From contig JAMWCC010000012.1 in the NCBI GenBank assembly GCA_023818375.1, forward strand, positions 1 through 43,814: 43,814 nucleotides of DNA. Reading direction: 5' to 3'. How positions within the stretch are numbered: position 1 is the stretch's first letter; each line of letters starts with the position of its first letter. This stretch comes from Candidatus Omnitrophota bacterium (GTDB lineage Bacteria; Ratteibacteria; UBA8468; B48-G9; DTJG01). A model generated the notes under the pieces. That model was not told the DNA's origin. It saw nothing but the letters and a program-made list of their open reading frames with translations, and made no database searches. Position numbers and translations under genes: made by a program. Below, piece after piece: positions 9,280 to 18,686 of the stretch.

Positions 9280-10146
9280 ATGTTTGGTGGAATAGATCTT
9301 ATTGTAATAATGTTTGTGCTTGGCGGTATTCTTGGTGGTGCAGGACGTGGTTTTCTGGGTACAATTATTGATATCTGTGGTATTGCATTTGGAATTTTCG
9401 TAGGTTCATTTGTTTATTTTGCACCAGTAAAACTTTTTGCAAAATTTGGAATTACAGGAACAACGGTTCAACTTATTTTCTTTGTGCTTTCAAGTATCGT
9501 TCTGGCTTTGTCTTTTATTCTTTTGCTTGAAGCAATCAGAAGAAAGGTTGAAATAAAACCCGCTATTGATAGAATAATTGGTGGATTATTTGGTTCTATC
9601 AATGGATTTATTGCAGCAGCAAGCCTTCTTATAATAATGACATCTTCGGTTAATGTAGCACAGGAAATAGATCAGGCAAGGTTTGCTCCTTCTGTAAGGG
9701 ATGGATTGTTGAAGTTTTATGAAAAAATCGAGAGACATAACATTACACTTCCTAAGATGATTATTCTCCCAAGTGCTTATATGGATGAATTTGGGAAGGA
9801 AGTTAGTAGTGCAAGATTTATCAAGCTGAATTTTACAAAGTTTGAAGGTTATACCTGCATTAATTGCGGCGGGAAAGTAAAATTTGCGGGTTATCTTGCA
9901 AAATATGGTGCAGGAATTGTTCCAAAGTTTGTATGTGAAAAATGTGGAAGAACTTCAGATGGCTGCCAGACCTATGAAGGATATCATAAACTCTATGATG
10001 GCTGTGTTGTTGAACTTGCCCGAAAAGGAATGAAGTTTGATTGTGGAACATGGCCAAATAGAACCTGGGTTACGCCTACAGGTCCATGTCCGTTTGATGG
10101 CAATACGCTTGAACTTATGCTCTGGCGCGAACCAATCAAATACTAA
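9280..10146 (+). CDS. CvpA-family membrane protein with Cys-rich (zinc-ribbon-like) C-terminal domain
   Basis: CvpA-like N-terminal TM region (DLIVIMFVLGGILGGAGRGFLGTIIDICGIAFGIFVG), then CINCG...CEKCG...CQTYEGYHKLYDGC...CPFDG. Confidence 0.7.
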   Translation: MFGGIDLIVIMFVLGGILGGAGRGFLGTIIDICGIAFGIFVGSFVYFAPVKLFAKFGITGTTVQLIFFVLSSIVLALSFILLLEAIRRKVEIKPAIDRIIGGLFGSINGFIAAASLLIIMTSSVNVAQEIDQARFAPSVRDGLLKFYEKIERHNITLPKMIILPSAYMDEFGKEVSSARFIKLNFTKFEGYTCINCGGKVKFAGYLAKYGAGIVPKFVCEKCGRTSDGCQTYEGYHKLYDGCVVELARKGMKFDCGTWPNRTWVTPTGPCPFDGNTLELMLWREPIKY

Positions 10147-10150
10147 TTAG

Positions 10151-10903
10151 ATGACACTGACCTATATCTTTGGATCTCTGGTTACAGGACTCATTGCTGG
10201 TTTTATCTGCGGCCTTACAGGCATGGGTGGTGGAACAATCTATGTTCCTGTATTCTATTTTATGCTGGGTTCAATTAAGAAAGCCATTGGTACAAGTTTA
10301 CTTGTGATTCTTGTATCTTCAATTTCAGCATTTATTTCACATATGAAAGCCAGTCAGGTTAATTTCAAGATTGCTGGATACCTTATTGTTTCAGGTATGA
10401 TTGGGGCTCAGTGTGGAAGTTTTATAACAGCCAGAATTCCAGACTTCGCGGTGAAGATATTTTTTATCTGTCTTACGATTTTCCTTTCTCTAAATATGTG
10501 GAAAGAAAAGGCAAACAATACGCAAAACTGCACTGTGGAACTAAAAATGGCTCCTGTAAAGTTCGGACTCATTGGATTTGCCGGAGGGCTTGTTTCAGGG
10601 ATGGGTGGTGTTGGTGGTGCGATAGTGCTTGTTCCATTGCTTCATCTGTGTGTTGGTGTGCCGATTAAGATGTGCATTGGCACAACACTTTCTGTGGTAA
10701 TGTTTAATTCTCTTTCAGGCGTAATAGGATACCTGTATCATGGATTGGTAGAAATTCAAACAGGACTGATCACAGGTTTTGTTGCAATTTTTTCTGCCAT
10801 GTTTGGAGCGAAAGTCAGTTTGCACACAGATAACAGAAAATTGAGAAAAATCTTTGCAGCGGTACTTCTTATGGCAGGACTTGCTGTTTTGATAAGAAAA
10901 TAG
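10151..10903 (+). CDS. sulfite exporter TauE/SafE family protein
   Basis: Multi-TM; GFICGLTGMGGGTIYVPVFY and internal repeat GLVSGMGGVGGAIVLVPLL. Confidence 0.85.
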   Translation: MTLTYIFGSLVTGLIAGFICGLTGMGGGTIYVPVFYFMLGSIKKAIGTSLLVILVSSISAFISHMKASQVNFKIAGYLIVSGMIGAQCGSFITARIPDFAVKIFFICLTIFLSLNMWKEKANNTQNCTVELKMAPVKFGLIGFAGGLVSGMGGVGGAIVLVPLLHLCVGVPIKMCIGTTLSVVMFNSLSGVIGYLYHGLVEIQTGLITGFVAIFSAMFGAKVSLHTDNRKLRKIFAAVLLMAGLAVLIRK

Positions 10904-10941
10904 ATCTGGCATCTTCTGTGTTATTCTGATATAATAAGAAT

Positions 10942-11568
10942 ATGGAACAAATTCATACAAAAGCACTGGCATTACTCAAAGAAAACGAGCTCGTAGAAAG
11001 GGCAAAAAAACATGACCATGCTGCCTTTGAAGAACTGGTGAAAAGAAATCAAGCAAAGATATACAACCTTGGTTTGAAACTTCTGGGAAATAAAGAGGAT
11101 GCAGCTGATCTTCTTCAGGAAACATTTATCAATGCCTATTACGCACTACCAAAATTTGAAGGCAAATCAGCCTTTTCAACCTGGCTTTATAGAATAGCTA
11201 CAAACAATGCTTTTATGAAGATGAGGAAGAAAAAGATTCCTCTTGTCAGATTTGAGTCAGAAAAAAATGATTCTGAACAACCCACAGGTTCATTTAATAT
11301 TCCGGATTGGTCTAATGATCCCCGTGCACATTTAAAGAACGAAGAACTGAGGATGCTGATAGAAAGATCAATAGATGCATTACCAGGTAAGTACAGGACA
11401 ATCTTTGTTCTTCACGATATAGAGGGTTTTTCAACTGAAGAAATCAGTAAGATGCTCAATCTTTCAGTTCCTGCAGTGAAATCAAGAGTTCACAGGAGTA
11501 GGGTATTTTTAAGAGATAGGCTGTCTCAATATTTTCGGACAGGTTTCAAACAAGGGGTAAATCTTTGA
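10942..11568 (+). CDS. RNA polymerase sigma factor, ECF sigma-70 family
   Basis: Region 2 DAADLLQETFINAYYALPKFEGKSAFSTWLYRIATNNA; region 4 LPGKYRTIFVLHDIEGFSTEEISKMLNLSVPAVKSRVHRSRVFLRDRL. Confidence 0.92.
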   Translation: MEQIHTKALALLKENELVERAKKHDHAAFEELVKRNQAKIYNLGLKLLGNKEDAADLLQETFINAYYALPKFEGKSAFSTWLYRIATNNAFMKMRKKKIPLVRFESEKNDSEQPTGSFNIPDWSNDPRAHLKNEELRMLIERSIDALPGKYRTIFVLHDIEGFSTEEISKMLNLSVPAVKSRVHRSRVFLRDRLSQYFRTGFKQGVNL

Positions 11569-11813
11569 GATGTGAAAAGTATTTTCAATTAATTTCAATG
11601 TATCTCGACAGAGAGCTTGATCAAATTTTGCTTGATGATCTTCAAGAACATATTTCTCTATGTGAAAACTGCATGGCATTTCTCAAAACCATGGAAAAGA
11701 CAATAGCCCTTTCCAGGGCTTACTATCATAAGAAATGCGGAAGGGTACCAAAGAGTGTTTCTGAGCATATGTTCTATCATCTCAGGATAATATACAAAAA
11801 AAGAAAAATTTAA
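11565..11813 (+). CDS. zf-HC2 family putative anti-sigma factor (no obvious TM segment)
   Basis: CEKYFQLISMYLDRELD...LQEHISLCENCMAFL (H-x3-C-x2-C), overlapping the ECF sigma stop. Confidence 0.75.
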   Translation: MRCEKYFQLISMYLDRELDQILLDDLQEHISLCENCMAFLKTMEKTIALSRAYYHKKCGRVPKSVSEHMFYHLRIIYKKRKI

Positions 11814-11827
11814 TTTTCATTCCAAGG

Positions 11828-12553
11828 ATGAACTATTTAATCAAAGGCTGGGTAAAAGATTCTTTCTGTGATTGGGATTCAAGAATATCTTCAGTGATTT
11901 TTCTTCCAGGTTGTAATATGAGATGCGAATTCTGCCACAACTGGGAGCTGGTTGAGAAATATCAGGATTTAGAAGATGTTCAATGGAGTCATATAAAGAG
12001 CTATCTTGTTGAAAACAGTGATTTTATTGATGGAGTTGTAATTTCAGGCGGGGAACCTTTTCTTTCAGATTTTCTTTTTGATTTGGTAAAAGAAATAAAA
12101 CAAATGAATTTTGCTATCAAGATTGATACAAATGGTACATTTCCTGACAAGCTGAAATTTCTTATTGAGAATTCTCTGATTGATGGCGTTGCAATGGATG
12201 TTAAGAATGAATTTGAGCCAAACATTTATTCGCGGACATGCGGAGTTAGAGTTGACACAGATATGATTGAAAAAATTTTGCTTTCAGCAAAAATTTTGAT
12301 GGATTCAGATATTGACTATGAATTTCGTACAACACTTGTAAGATCGTTTCATACACCTGAAAACATAAGAAGAATTGCAGAAAAGCTTAAGGGCGGAAAA
12401 AGATATGTGCTTCAACAATATAGAAAAGTAAATGTAAGAAGTAATTTTGACGGAGGAAAACCGTTTTCAAAGGAAGAAATGGAATATTTCCGTAAGCAGG
12501 TTTTTGAATTTTTTGATGAGTGCTATATCAGATTTTACACAATGGAGATGTAG
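11828..12553 (+). CDS. anaerobic ribonucleoside-triphosphate reductase activating-type radical SAM protein
   Basis: IFLPGCNMRCEFCHNWELV (CxxxCxxC), VVISGGEPF, IDTNGTFPDKL, VAMDVKNEF typical of the NrdG2-like family. Confidence 0.82.
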   Translation: MNYLIKGWVKDSFCDWDSRISSVIFLPGCNMRCEFCHNWELVEKYQDLEDVQWSHIKSYLVENSDFIDGVVISGGEPFLSDFLFDLVKEIKQMNFAIKIDTNGTFPDKLKFLIENSLIDGVAMDVKNEFEPNIYSRTCGVRVDTDMIEKILLSAKILMDSDIDYEFRTTLVRSFHTPENIRRIAEKLKGGKRYVLQQYRKVNVRSNFDGGKPFSKEEMEYFRKQVFEFFDECYIRFYTMEM

Positions 12554-12565
12554 TACCATCTTTCT

Positions 12566-13222
12566 ATGGAAAATACAACATTTCTTTTGAGTTTTTTTGC
12601 AGGGGTAGTGTCGTTTTTTTCTCCTTGTATTATTCCACTTATTCCCGCTTATTTTTCTTTCCTTGTTGGTTCGTCCATTGAAGAGATAAAAAAAGGAAAG
12701 AAAAATTTGTACTCAGCAGTTGTTTTATTTTGTCTTGGGTTTACAATCATCTTTGTAATTCTTGGTGCTTCAGCAACAACGATTGGTAGATTTCTTGCTT
12801 TGCACCTAAAATATTTCAAGATTTTTGCTGGTATAATAATGATTATTTTTGCTTTGGAAACAATTGGATTGATACACATTTTTTCTCGCTATAAGGGTTT
12901 TTCCCCCCATTATAAAAATACTCCCAAAGGTTTTGGTGCAATGCTTTTTGGGGCAGGTCTTGCAATTGCATGGACACCATGTGTTGGACCTGTACTTGGA
13001 GCAATTCTTACAATGGCTTCAACTCAGGAAACCCTTGCAAAAGGTGTATTAATGCTTTTTTCATATTCAATAGGGCTTTCTATTCCATTTTTCGTTATCG
13101 CAGTATTTCTGACTACACATAAGAAGTTTAATCTTGTTATGCAAAAGCATACTAAAATACTAAGAATTATTGCTGGTATTGTTTTAATTTCATTTGCTTT
13201 GTATCTTTTTTTAGGGAGATAA
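12566..13222 (+). CDS. ccdA: cytochrome c biogenesis protein CcdA
   Basis: GVVSFFSPCIIPLIPAYFSFLVG and AIAWTPCVGPVLGAIL paired PC motifs; 6 TM. Confidence 0.92.
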   Translation: MENTTFLLSFFAGVVSFFSPCIIPLIPAYFSFLVGSSIEEIKKGKKNLYSAVVLFCLGFTIIFVILGASATTIGRFLALHLKYFKIFAGIIMIIFALETIGLIHIFSRYKGFSPHYKNTPKGFGAMLFGAGLAIAWTPCVGPVLGAILTMASTQETLAKGVLMLFSYSIGLSIPFFVIAVFLTTHKKFNLVMQKHTKILRIIAGIVLISFALYLFLGR

Positions 13223-13223
13223 G

Positions 13224-14093
13224 ATGGATATTTTGGATCTTGCAATTATTGGTTCTGGTCCTGCAGGTTTAACCGCAGGAATATACGGAGCAAGAGCAAA
13301 TATGTCTTTTGTTGTTTTTGAAGGTATGTATCCTGGTGGAAAACTTGTTTGGATTAAAAAGATTGAAAATTACCCGGGTTTTCCAACAGGTGTTTCAGGA
13401 CCAGAGCTTGCTGAAAGATTCTACAATCAGGCAACAAACTTGAAGGTAAATTTCATATTTCAAAAGGTTGAAAAAGTTGTAAAAGACAAAGATGTTTTCA
13501 AAATAATTTCTGGGACACAAAGCTACCAAACAAGATTTGTTATTGTTGCTTCTGGTTCAGTTCCAAAAAAACTTGGAATTAAAGGAGAGGATGAGTTTTT
13601 GGGTAGGGGAGTTTCCTATTGTGCAATATGTGATGGTCCATTGTTCAAAAATAAAAAGGTTGTTGTAATCGGTGAAGGGAAGCATGTTGAAACAGATTTG
13701 GAATATCTTAAAAGATTTTCTTCTGTTACGTGGCTGCGCAAACCTAATAGCCAAGAAAAAAAGATTGATGGTATTTCTGTTGTTAGGGCAATACCAGTTG
13801 AAATTGTTGGAGAATATTCAGTTAAATTAATTATAGCTCAGACAGAATCAGGATTCATAGAGATTGAAACAGACGGGGTTTTCATTTTTGCAGGATTTAA
13901 ACCATCATTCGATTTTCTACCTCCTGATGTGATCCTAGATGATATAGGTTATGTGAAAACAGATGGTAACTTACAAAGCTCTGTGGAAGGGCTATATGCT
14001 TGCGGTGATATAAGAAGTGGTTCTTTGAAACAGATTGTGGCTGCAGTTAATGATGGAGCAGTGGCTATCAATGAAATAAGAAAAAAAATTTAA
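13224..14093 (+). CDS. thioredoxin reductase-like FAD-dependent oxidoreductase with atypical NADPH-binding region
   Basis: IIGSGPAGLTAGIYGARA, redox CAICDG, ACGDIRSGSLKQIVAAVNDGAVA. GGGxxA/HRR motifs replaced by GEGKHVETDL/WLRKP. Confidence 0.88.
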   Translation: MDILDLAIIGSGPAGLTAGIYGARANMSFVVFEGMYPGGKLVWIKKIENYPGFPTGVSGPELAERFYNQATNLKVNFIFQKVEKVVKDKDVFKIISGTQSYQTRFVIVASGSVPKKLGIKGEDEFLGRGVSYCAICDGPLFKNKKVVVIGEGKHVETDLEYLKRFSSVTWLRKPNSQEKKIDGISVVRAIPVEIVGEYSVKLIIAQTESGFIEIETDGVFIFAGFKPSFDFLPPDVILDDIGYVKTDGNLQSSVEGLYACGDIRSGSLKQIVAAVNDGAVAINEIRKKI

Positions 14094-14368
14094 TCTGTTT
14101 TACTTGCCTTTTCAATTTTTTCTTTAACCTGTTTTAAGTTTTCTTTAAGCTTTTCAAATTCAGAGATCATTCTGTCAATTTCAGCGATTGTCTGATTGAG
14201 GTTTTCAGCAACTCTACCAACTGCTTTTACCTGAGAGTCAAGCTGTTCAATGCGTGTTTGAAGAAGGGCTACCTTTTTTGTGTAGTTTATGTACAAAATT
14301 GCAAAAGAAATCCATCCAGAAAGAAGCACAACACCTGCAAGCCATATAATCAACTTTAACCTTTTCAT
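14090..14368 (-). CDS. small single-TM coiled-coil protein, unknown function
   Basis: N-terminal TM, then heptad-rich sequence (LLQTRIEQLDSQVKAVGRVAENLNQTIAEID...). Confidence 0.6.
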   Translation of the reverse strand: MKRLKLIIWLAGVVLLSGWISFAILYINYTKKVALLQTRIEQLDSQVKAVGRVAENLNQTIAEIDRMISEFEKLKENLKQVKEKIEKASKTD

Positions 14369-14661
14369 TTTTCCTCTGGTACCATTGTAATTGCATCCTT
14401 AGGACATTCATATGCACATATTCCACATCCTTTACAATATTCATAGTCAAATTCAAAAAACTTCCCATCTTTTGTTTTTATTGCACTGTCTGGACAGTAG
14501 ACCCAGCATATAAGACAATGGATACATTTTTCAGGAATATGAACGGGTCTGATGCTTCTCCAGTTTCCTGTTTTAAAATTTTTTGATGTTCCTGCTTCAA
14601 GTATGTCTCCTTCAGGTAATTCCTTCCATGTAAGTTTTTTTTCTTCCACAATAACCTCCAT
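14365..14661 (-). CDS. 2-oxoacid (pyruvate-type):ferredoxin oxidoreductase delta subunit, 2x[4Fe-4S]
   Basis: CIHCLICWVYCPDSAI and CKGCGICAYECPKDAI, with the PorD N-terminus (TGNWRSIRPVHIPEKC). Confidence 0.9.
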   Translation of the reverse strand: MEVIVEEKKLTWKELPEGDILEAGTSKNFKTGNWRSIRPVHIPEKCIHCLICWVYCPDSAIKTKDGKFFEFDYEYCKGCGICAYECPKDAITMVPEEK

Positions 14662-15242
14662 CAGTTTAAAATTTTCACTTGGTTATATGCCATTTCAACT
14701 GCCTTGATGTTACCTTCAATAACCTCGGGTTTATTTCTGAATTTCAACTCCAGTTTATGCCTTATGTCTCTAACAACAGCACCAAGGTCCAAAATGCCGA
14801 TAATTTTTATCAATGCTCCCATCATCGGCGTATTTGGAATTTCTCTTCCTATTGTTTCAAGGGATATTTTTGATGCGTCTACTGTGCATATTTTTCCTTT
14901 AAAATTAAGTCTTTTCGCAAACTCTTCAGGGTCCTTTGATGAGTTGAGAAGAATTACTCCACTTTCAGGATTTAAACCATCTATCACATCAACCTGTTCA
15001 AGAAGAGAAACATCAAGAACGACCACAACATCAGGATTTAAAATGGGCCCGTGTGTTCTTATTGGTTTGGAACTGATCCTGTTAAAAGAAACGACAGGAG
15101 CACCCATTCTTTCAGGACCATATTCTGGAAAAGCTTGTATGTATTTTCCTGTGGAGCAGGCGGCATCACCAAAAAGCAATGCAGCGGTTTTTGCGCCCTG
15201 ACCACCACGGCCATGCCATCTTATTTCAAACATTTCTTTCAT
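14661..15242 (-). CDS. 2-oxoacid (pyruvate-type):ferredoxin oxidoreductase gamma subunit
   Basis: MFEIRWHGRGGQGAKTAALLFGDAA...QAFPEYGPERMGAPVVSFNRIS typical of PorC/gamma. Confidence 0.92.
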   Translation of the reverse strand: MKEMFEIRWHGRGGQGAKTAALLFGDAACSTGKYIQAFPEYGPERMGAPVVSFNRISSKPIRTHGPILNPDVVVVLDVSLLEQVDVIDGLNPESGVILLNSSKDPEEFAKRLNFKGKICTVDASKISLETIGREIPNTPMMGALIKIIGILDLGAVVRDIRHKLELKFRNKPEVIEGNIKAVEMAYNQVKILN

Positions 15243-15957
15243 GGCTCAACTCCCTTTGATAAAGTAAAATCAGAGAACTAATAAAACTGACTTCAAAAAA
15301 GCTTGCAGTGATACTTTTATAAATTTTCCAAAAATTGCCCGAGATATTATAGACCTTTTCAGGTAGATACACAAGTACAGCAATTGCCGCAAAATAAAAA
15401 AAAGCAATCACTAATATTTTATCAAGTTTTTTCCTACAAAAAAAAATAGCCTTTTTTAACGATTGTATTATACCGGTATTTTCACTGAAAAGCACAATAG
15501 GAGCAAAAAGAGATAACAAAAAATAGTATGCCGGAAAAGCAAGCCAGGCAAGCCATAAAAGTATAATGCTTGCTGCCGCAAAAAGCGAGATTCCACTTGT
15601 TGCCTTTACAGCGAGCATCAATAGTCCAGCAAACACAATAACAAAAAAAATGAATATACATTTGATGATAAGAAATCTAAGAAAAAACTTGGCGCCATTT
15701 GAAAAAAATAGTTTCACTGTTAATTTCATTCCAAGGAGAATTTTTTTTAGTGATCCGTAGACGCCACAGGTGAGAAAATTCTCCAGCATCAAAACCATCA
15801 GAAGCCACAAAAACTGAGTTTCTTGTTGATTTTTGGAAAAGATATGGTCAATGATACTTATTAGAAATAGTGTTGAACATACCACTACAACAAATAATTT
15901 AAGTTTTTCCGGGGTTAATTTCAACCCAGATTTTAGAACCTGTCTGACTGTATTCAT
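15226..15957 (-). CDS. polytopic membrane protein of unknown function
   Basis: Several long hydrophobic segments; overlaps proS start and porC-like start, consistent with co-transcription. Confidence 0.65.
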   Translation of the reverse strand: MNTVRQVLKSGLKLTPEKLKLFVVVVCSTLFLISIIDHIFSKNQQETQFLWLLMVLMLENFLTCGVYGSLKKILLGMKLTVKLFFSNGAKFFLRFLIIKCIFIFFVIVFAGLLMLAVKATSGISLFAAASIILLWLAWLAFPAYYFLLSLFAPIVLFSENTGIIQSLKKAIFFCRKKLDKILVIAFFYFAAIAVLVYLPEKVYNISGNFWKIYKSITASFFEVSFISSLILLYQRELSHERNV

Positions 15958-17102
15958 TTAGAATCTTTCAATGCCTTGGTAAGGAATTCCTTGACTTTTC
16001 CAATCTCAACGTCATACTTCTTCTGGGTTTTTCTTTCAAGTATTTCAATCTTTCCCTGTGTTAGTTTTCTTCCGAGAGTGATTCTATAGGGAATTCCAAG
16101 TAAATCTGCATCAGCAAATTTTACACCTGCAGATTCTTCTCTATCATCAAAAAGAACGTCAATTTTTTCTGTTCTTAATTCATCGTATAAATTATTTGCA
16201 ATTTCAACTTGTTTGTTATCAGCCATGTTTACAGGAACTATAATTGCTACAAAAGGTGCTACAGATAAAGGCCAGATGATGCCTTTTTCATCATGGCTAC
16301 CTTCAATAATTGCTGCAACGACTCTACTAACACCTATTCCGTAGCAGCCCATTACAACTGGTTTTTGCTTTCCATCTTTATCCATGTAAAGAACATTCAG
16401 TTTTTCCGAATAGTCAGTACCAAGTTTAAAAATGTGTCCTATTTCAAGCTCTGCACAATCTCCAGCTGCTACAAATTCTTCTGAAAATTTTCCACCTATA
16501 ACTCCAGAATCTGCAGATTGAATTGTAACTGAAATATTGCATCTTTGGAAAATTTTCATATATGCCTGTCTCATTTTTAAATAAGATATCTCTGATTCCC
16601 GCTCGGTTCTGTCAAAACTGTAACAGTCTTTCATGAGAAATTCCCTTGCCCTTATAATTCCAAACCTTGGTCTTATTTCGTCCCTGAATTTTGATTGGAT
16701 TTGATATAACATCAAGGGTAAATTTTTCCAGCTTTTTACATATTTTCTTACAATGTCGGATACAACTTCCTCATGGGTTGGACCCAGTAACATTTCACGA
16801 TTGTGGCGGTCTTTTAAAACTATCATATCTTTTCCCATCTTTTCATATCTTCCAGATTCTTTCCAAAGTGATGCTGGTTGTAAGGCTGGCATTAAAATTT
16901 CAATCGCACCTGCATTATTCATTTCTTCCCGTATAATATCGGAAACCTTCTGAAGAACCTTCAATCCAAGGGGAAGAAATGTATAAACTCCTGAAGCCAG
17001 TTTATCTATCATTCCTGCTTGATGCATCAATTTCTGACTTATAGTTTCAGCATCAGCTGGTGGTTCTCTTGATGTAAAAATAAAAGAATTTGTCCATTTC
17101 AT
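15954..17102 (-). CDS. proS: prolyl-tRNA synthetase, compact form lacking the INS editing domain
   Basis: LMHQAGMIDKLASGVYTFLPLGLKVL, GPTHEEV, FRDEIRPRFGIIRAREFLMKDCYSFD, EIGHIFKLGTDYS, GCYGIGVSRVVAAIIE. Only 382 aa. Confidence 0.93.
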   Translation of the reverse strand: MKWTNSFIFTSREPPADAETISQKLMHQAGMIDKLASGVYTFLPLGLKVLQKVSDIIREEMNNAGAIEILMPALQPASLWKESGRYEKMGKDMIVLKDRHNREMLLGPTHEEVVSDIVRKYVKSWKNLPLMLYQIQSKFRDEIRPRFGIIRAREFLMKDCYSFDRTERESEISYLKMRQAYMKIFQRCNISVTIQSADSGVIGGKFSEEFVAAGDCAELEIGHIFKLGTDYSEKLNVLYMDKDGKQKPVVMGCYGIGVSRVVAAIIEGSHDEKGIIWPLSVAPFVAIIVPVNMADNKQVEIANNLYDELRTEKIDVLFDDREESAGVKFADADLLGIPYRITLGRKLTQGKIEILERKTQKKYDVEIGKVKEFLTKALKDSK

Positions 17103-17168
17103 TTTTTTTCCTCTTTTTAGTTTCGAAAAATTACAAAATATTATACACCATCATTGATAGACATCAAT

Positions 17169-18686
17169 TTATTTTTGTCTTAACTCATCAAGAAAATTTT
17201 TCGCAAGTTGATGATTAGGGTTCATTTTTAATGTTATGATTAATTGGTTTTCTGCCATCTTTATATCGCCCTTTTGCGCATACACACAAGCAAGAAAAAA
17301 ATGACTGTCTGGATCATCCCATAAAAGCCTCTCATAGTCCTTTGCAATTTTTTCAGCTAACTCAGTCTTATTTTTCTGTAAATTGTATACGATATTAGCC
17401 TTACTGAGTTTTGCAAATATTCTCAAATACATATCTTCAAAGGATGAGCCTGGATTCCATCCGAATATATATGCCCATAACCCAGCAAAAAAAAGTAGAC
17501 CTATCGATCTTATAAACTTTTTATTTTTGATATCATCCCAAATTTGTTTGATGAAAACGCCTGCTGTTATTGTCATACATGCAACTGCAGGAAACCTGTA
17601 TCTATCGGTTATAAAGAACATGATAACCCACATTATTTGAACAATTGTAAATGAGACAAAAAGAAAATTTTTCCTTTGTTTTGCCGCAATAAAAATACCA
17701 ATGATACCAAGTGATGTTATCAAGCCGAATTTTACAAAACCAAGCTTTAAAGCAGGTATAAGTTCCCTCGCAACGTAAATGCTGAGATTCTGAGGCCATT
17801 CATAGCTATTAAAAAAAAGAATAAACTTTCTAAACAGCAATTTCCAGAAATCAATTTCTCCTGGAGACAAAAGTTTTCCCTTTGGATAAAAGAAAAGCCC
17901 TGTTGAATCAGAACTGTTTCCAATCTGCCAGTTTACAGGTCCATTGGTACATATCAGAACAAACTTTCCACTAACCGCAAAGTTTCTTGTTGTTACAGGT
18001 AAAATTACTATAGTACAGGCTAGTCCACCAAGAAGCAAAACCCTGATTATCTGTCTAAGTTTTGTTTTTGCTTTTGGATATTTTACTATTTCTTTTTCTT
18101 CCCACAGGTACAACCCAACTATGATGAATGGAATAAACGCAAGAATTGTTGGTTTAGCAAGAGCCGCCAGTCCTAGTACAATTCCACATAAAAACCATAG
18201 AGACTGTTTTTTTAATTCAAGTGCTTTATAAAGAGTGTAGATGAAAAGGATATTCAAAAGTGTTATAAAACCATCGCTTAATATTGTAACTGAATAAAGA
18301 ATGATGGTTTGGTAAAAAGCATAAAGTAATGCGGCAATAATACCTGTTTGTTCATCCTTTATTTTTTTCCCAAGCAAATAAATGATAAAAATTACCAGTG
18401 TATCAAGTAATGCCTGAAATACCCCAACAAAAAAAATACTCCCATTCGATAAAGAGTATAGTAACGCAAGAAAATATGCATACAATGGTGCCATATAAAA
18501 GGCATCGCCATCAACATAAAATGGGTTTTTTATGATTGATTGAGCCCATAAATGGAAGGTTTTCTGGTCATGCTTGTCCATTAAGGCAGGGTTGTAAAAA
18601 GCTGTAGAAGAAAGCTGAACAAGAGTAAAAAACCTCAAAAGAAATCCTACGACAATTATCCCTAAGATAATAGTCTTTTTTTTCAT
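17169..18686 (-). CDS. glycosyltransferase family 39-like (PMT/ArnT-like) membrane protein with C-terminal TPR-like region
   Basis: N-terminal periplasmic-loop acidic motif (ALMDKHDQKTFHLWA), multi-TM, C-terminal GDIKMAENQLIITLKMNPNHQLA TPR-like. Confidence 0.75.
   Translation of the reverse strand: MKKKTIILGIIVVGFLLRFFTLVQLSSTAFYNPALMDKHDQKTFHLWAQSIIKNPFYVDGDAFYMAPLYAYFLALLYSLSNGSIFFVGVFQALLDTLVIFIIYLLGKKIKDEQTGIIAALLYAFYQTIILYSVTILSDGFITLLNILFIYTLYKALELKKQSLWFLCGIVLGLAALAKPTILAFIPFIIVGLYLWEEKEIVKYPKAKTKLRQIIRVLLLGGLACTIVILPVTTRNFAVSGKFVLICTNGPVNWQIGNSSDSTGLFFYPKGKLLSPGEIDFWKLLFRKFILFFNSYEWPQNLSIYVARELIPALKLGFVKFGLITSLGIIGIFIAAKQRKNFLFVSFTIVQIMWVIMFFITDRYRFPAVACMTITAGVFIKQIWDDIKNKKFIRSIGLLFFAGLWAYIFGWNPGSSFEDMYLRIFAKLSKANIVYNLQKNKTELAEKIAKDYERLLWDDPDSHFFLACVYAQKGDIKMAENQLIITLKMNPNHQLAKNFLDELRQK

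Noticed and set aside
14704-15201. 165-aa plus-strand ORF
   Set aside because: Antisense to a clear OFOR gamma subunit; low-complexity Ser/Pro-rich translation with no family motifs.
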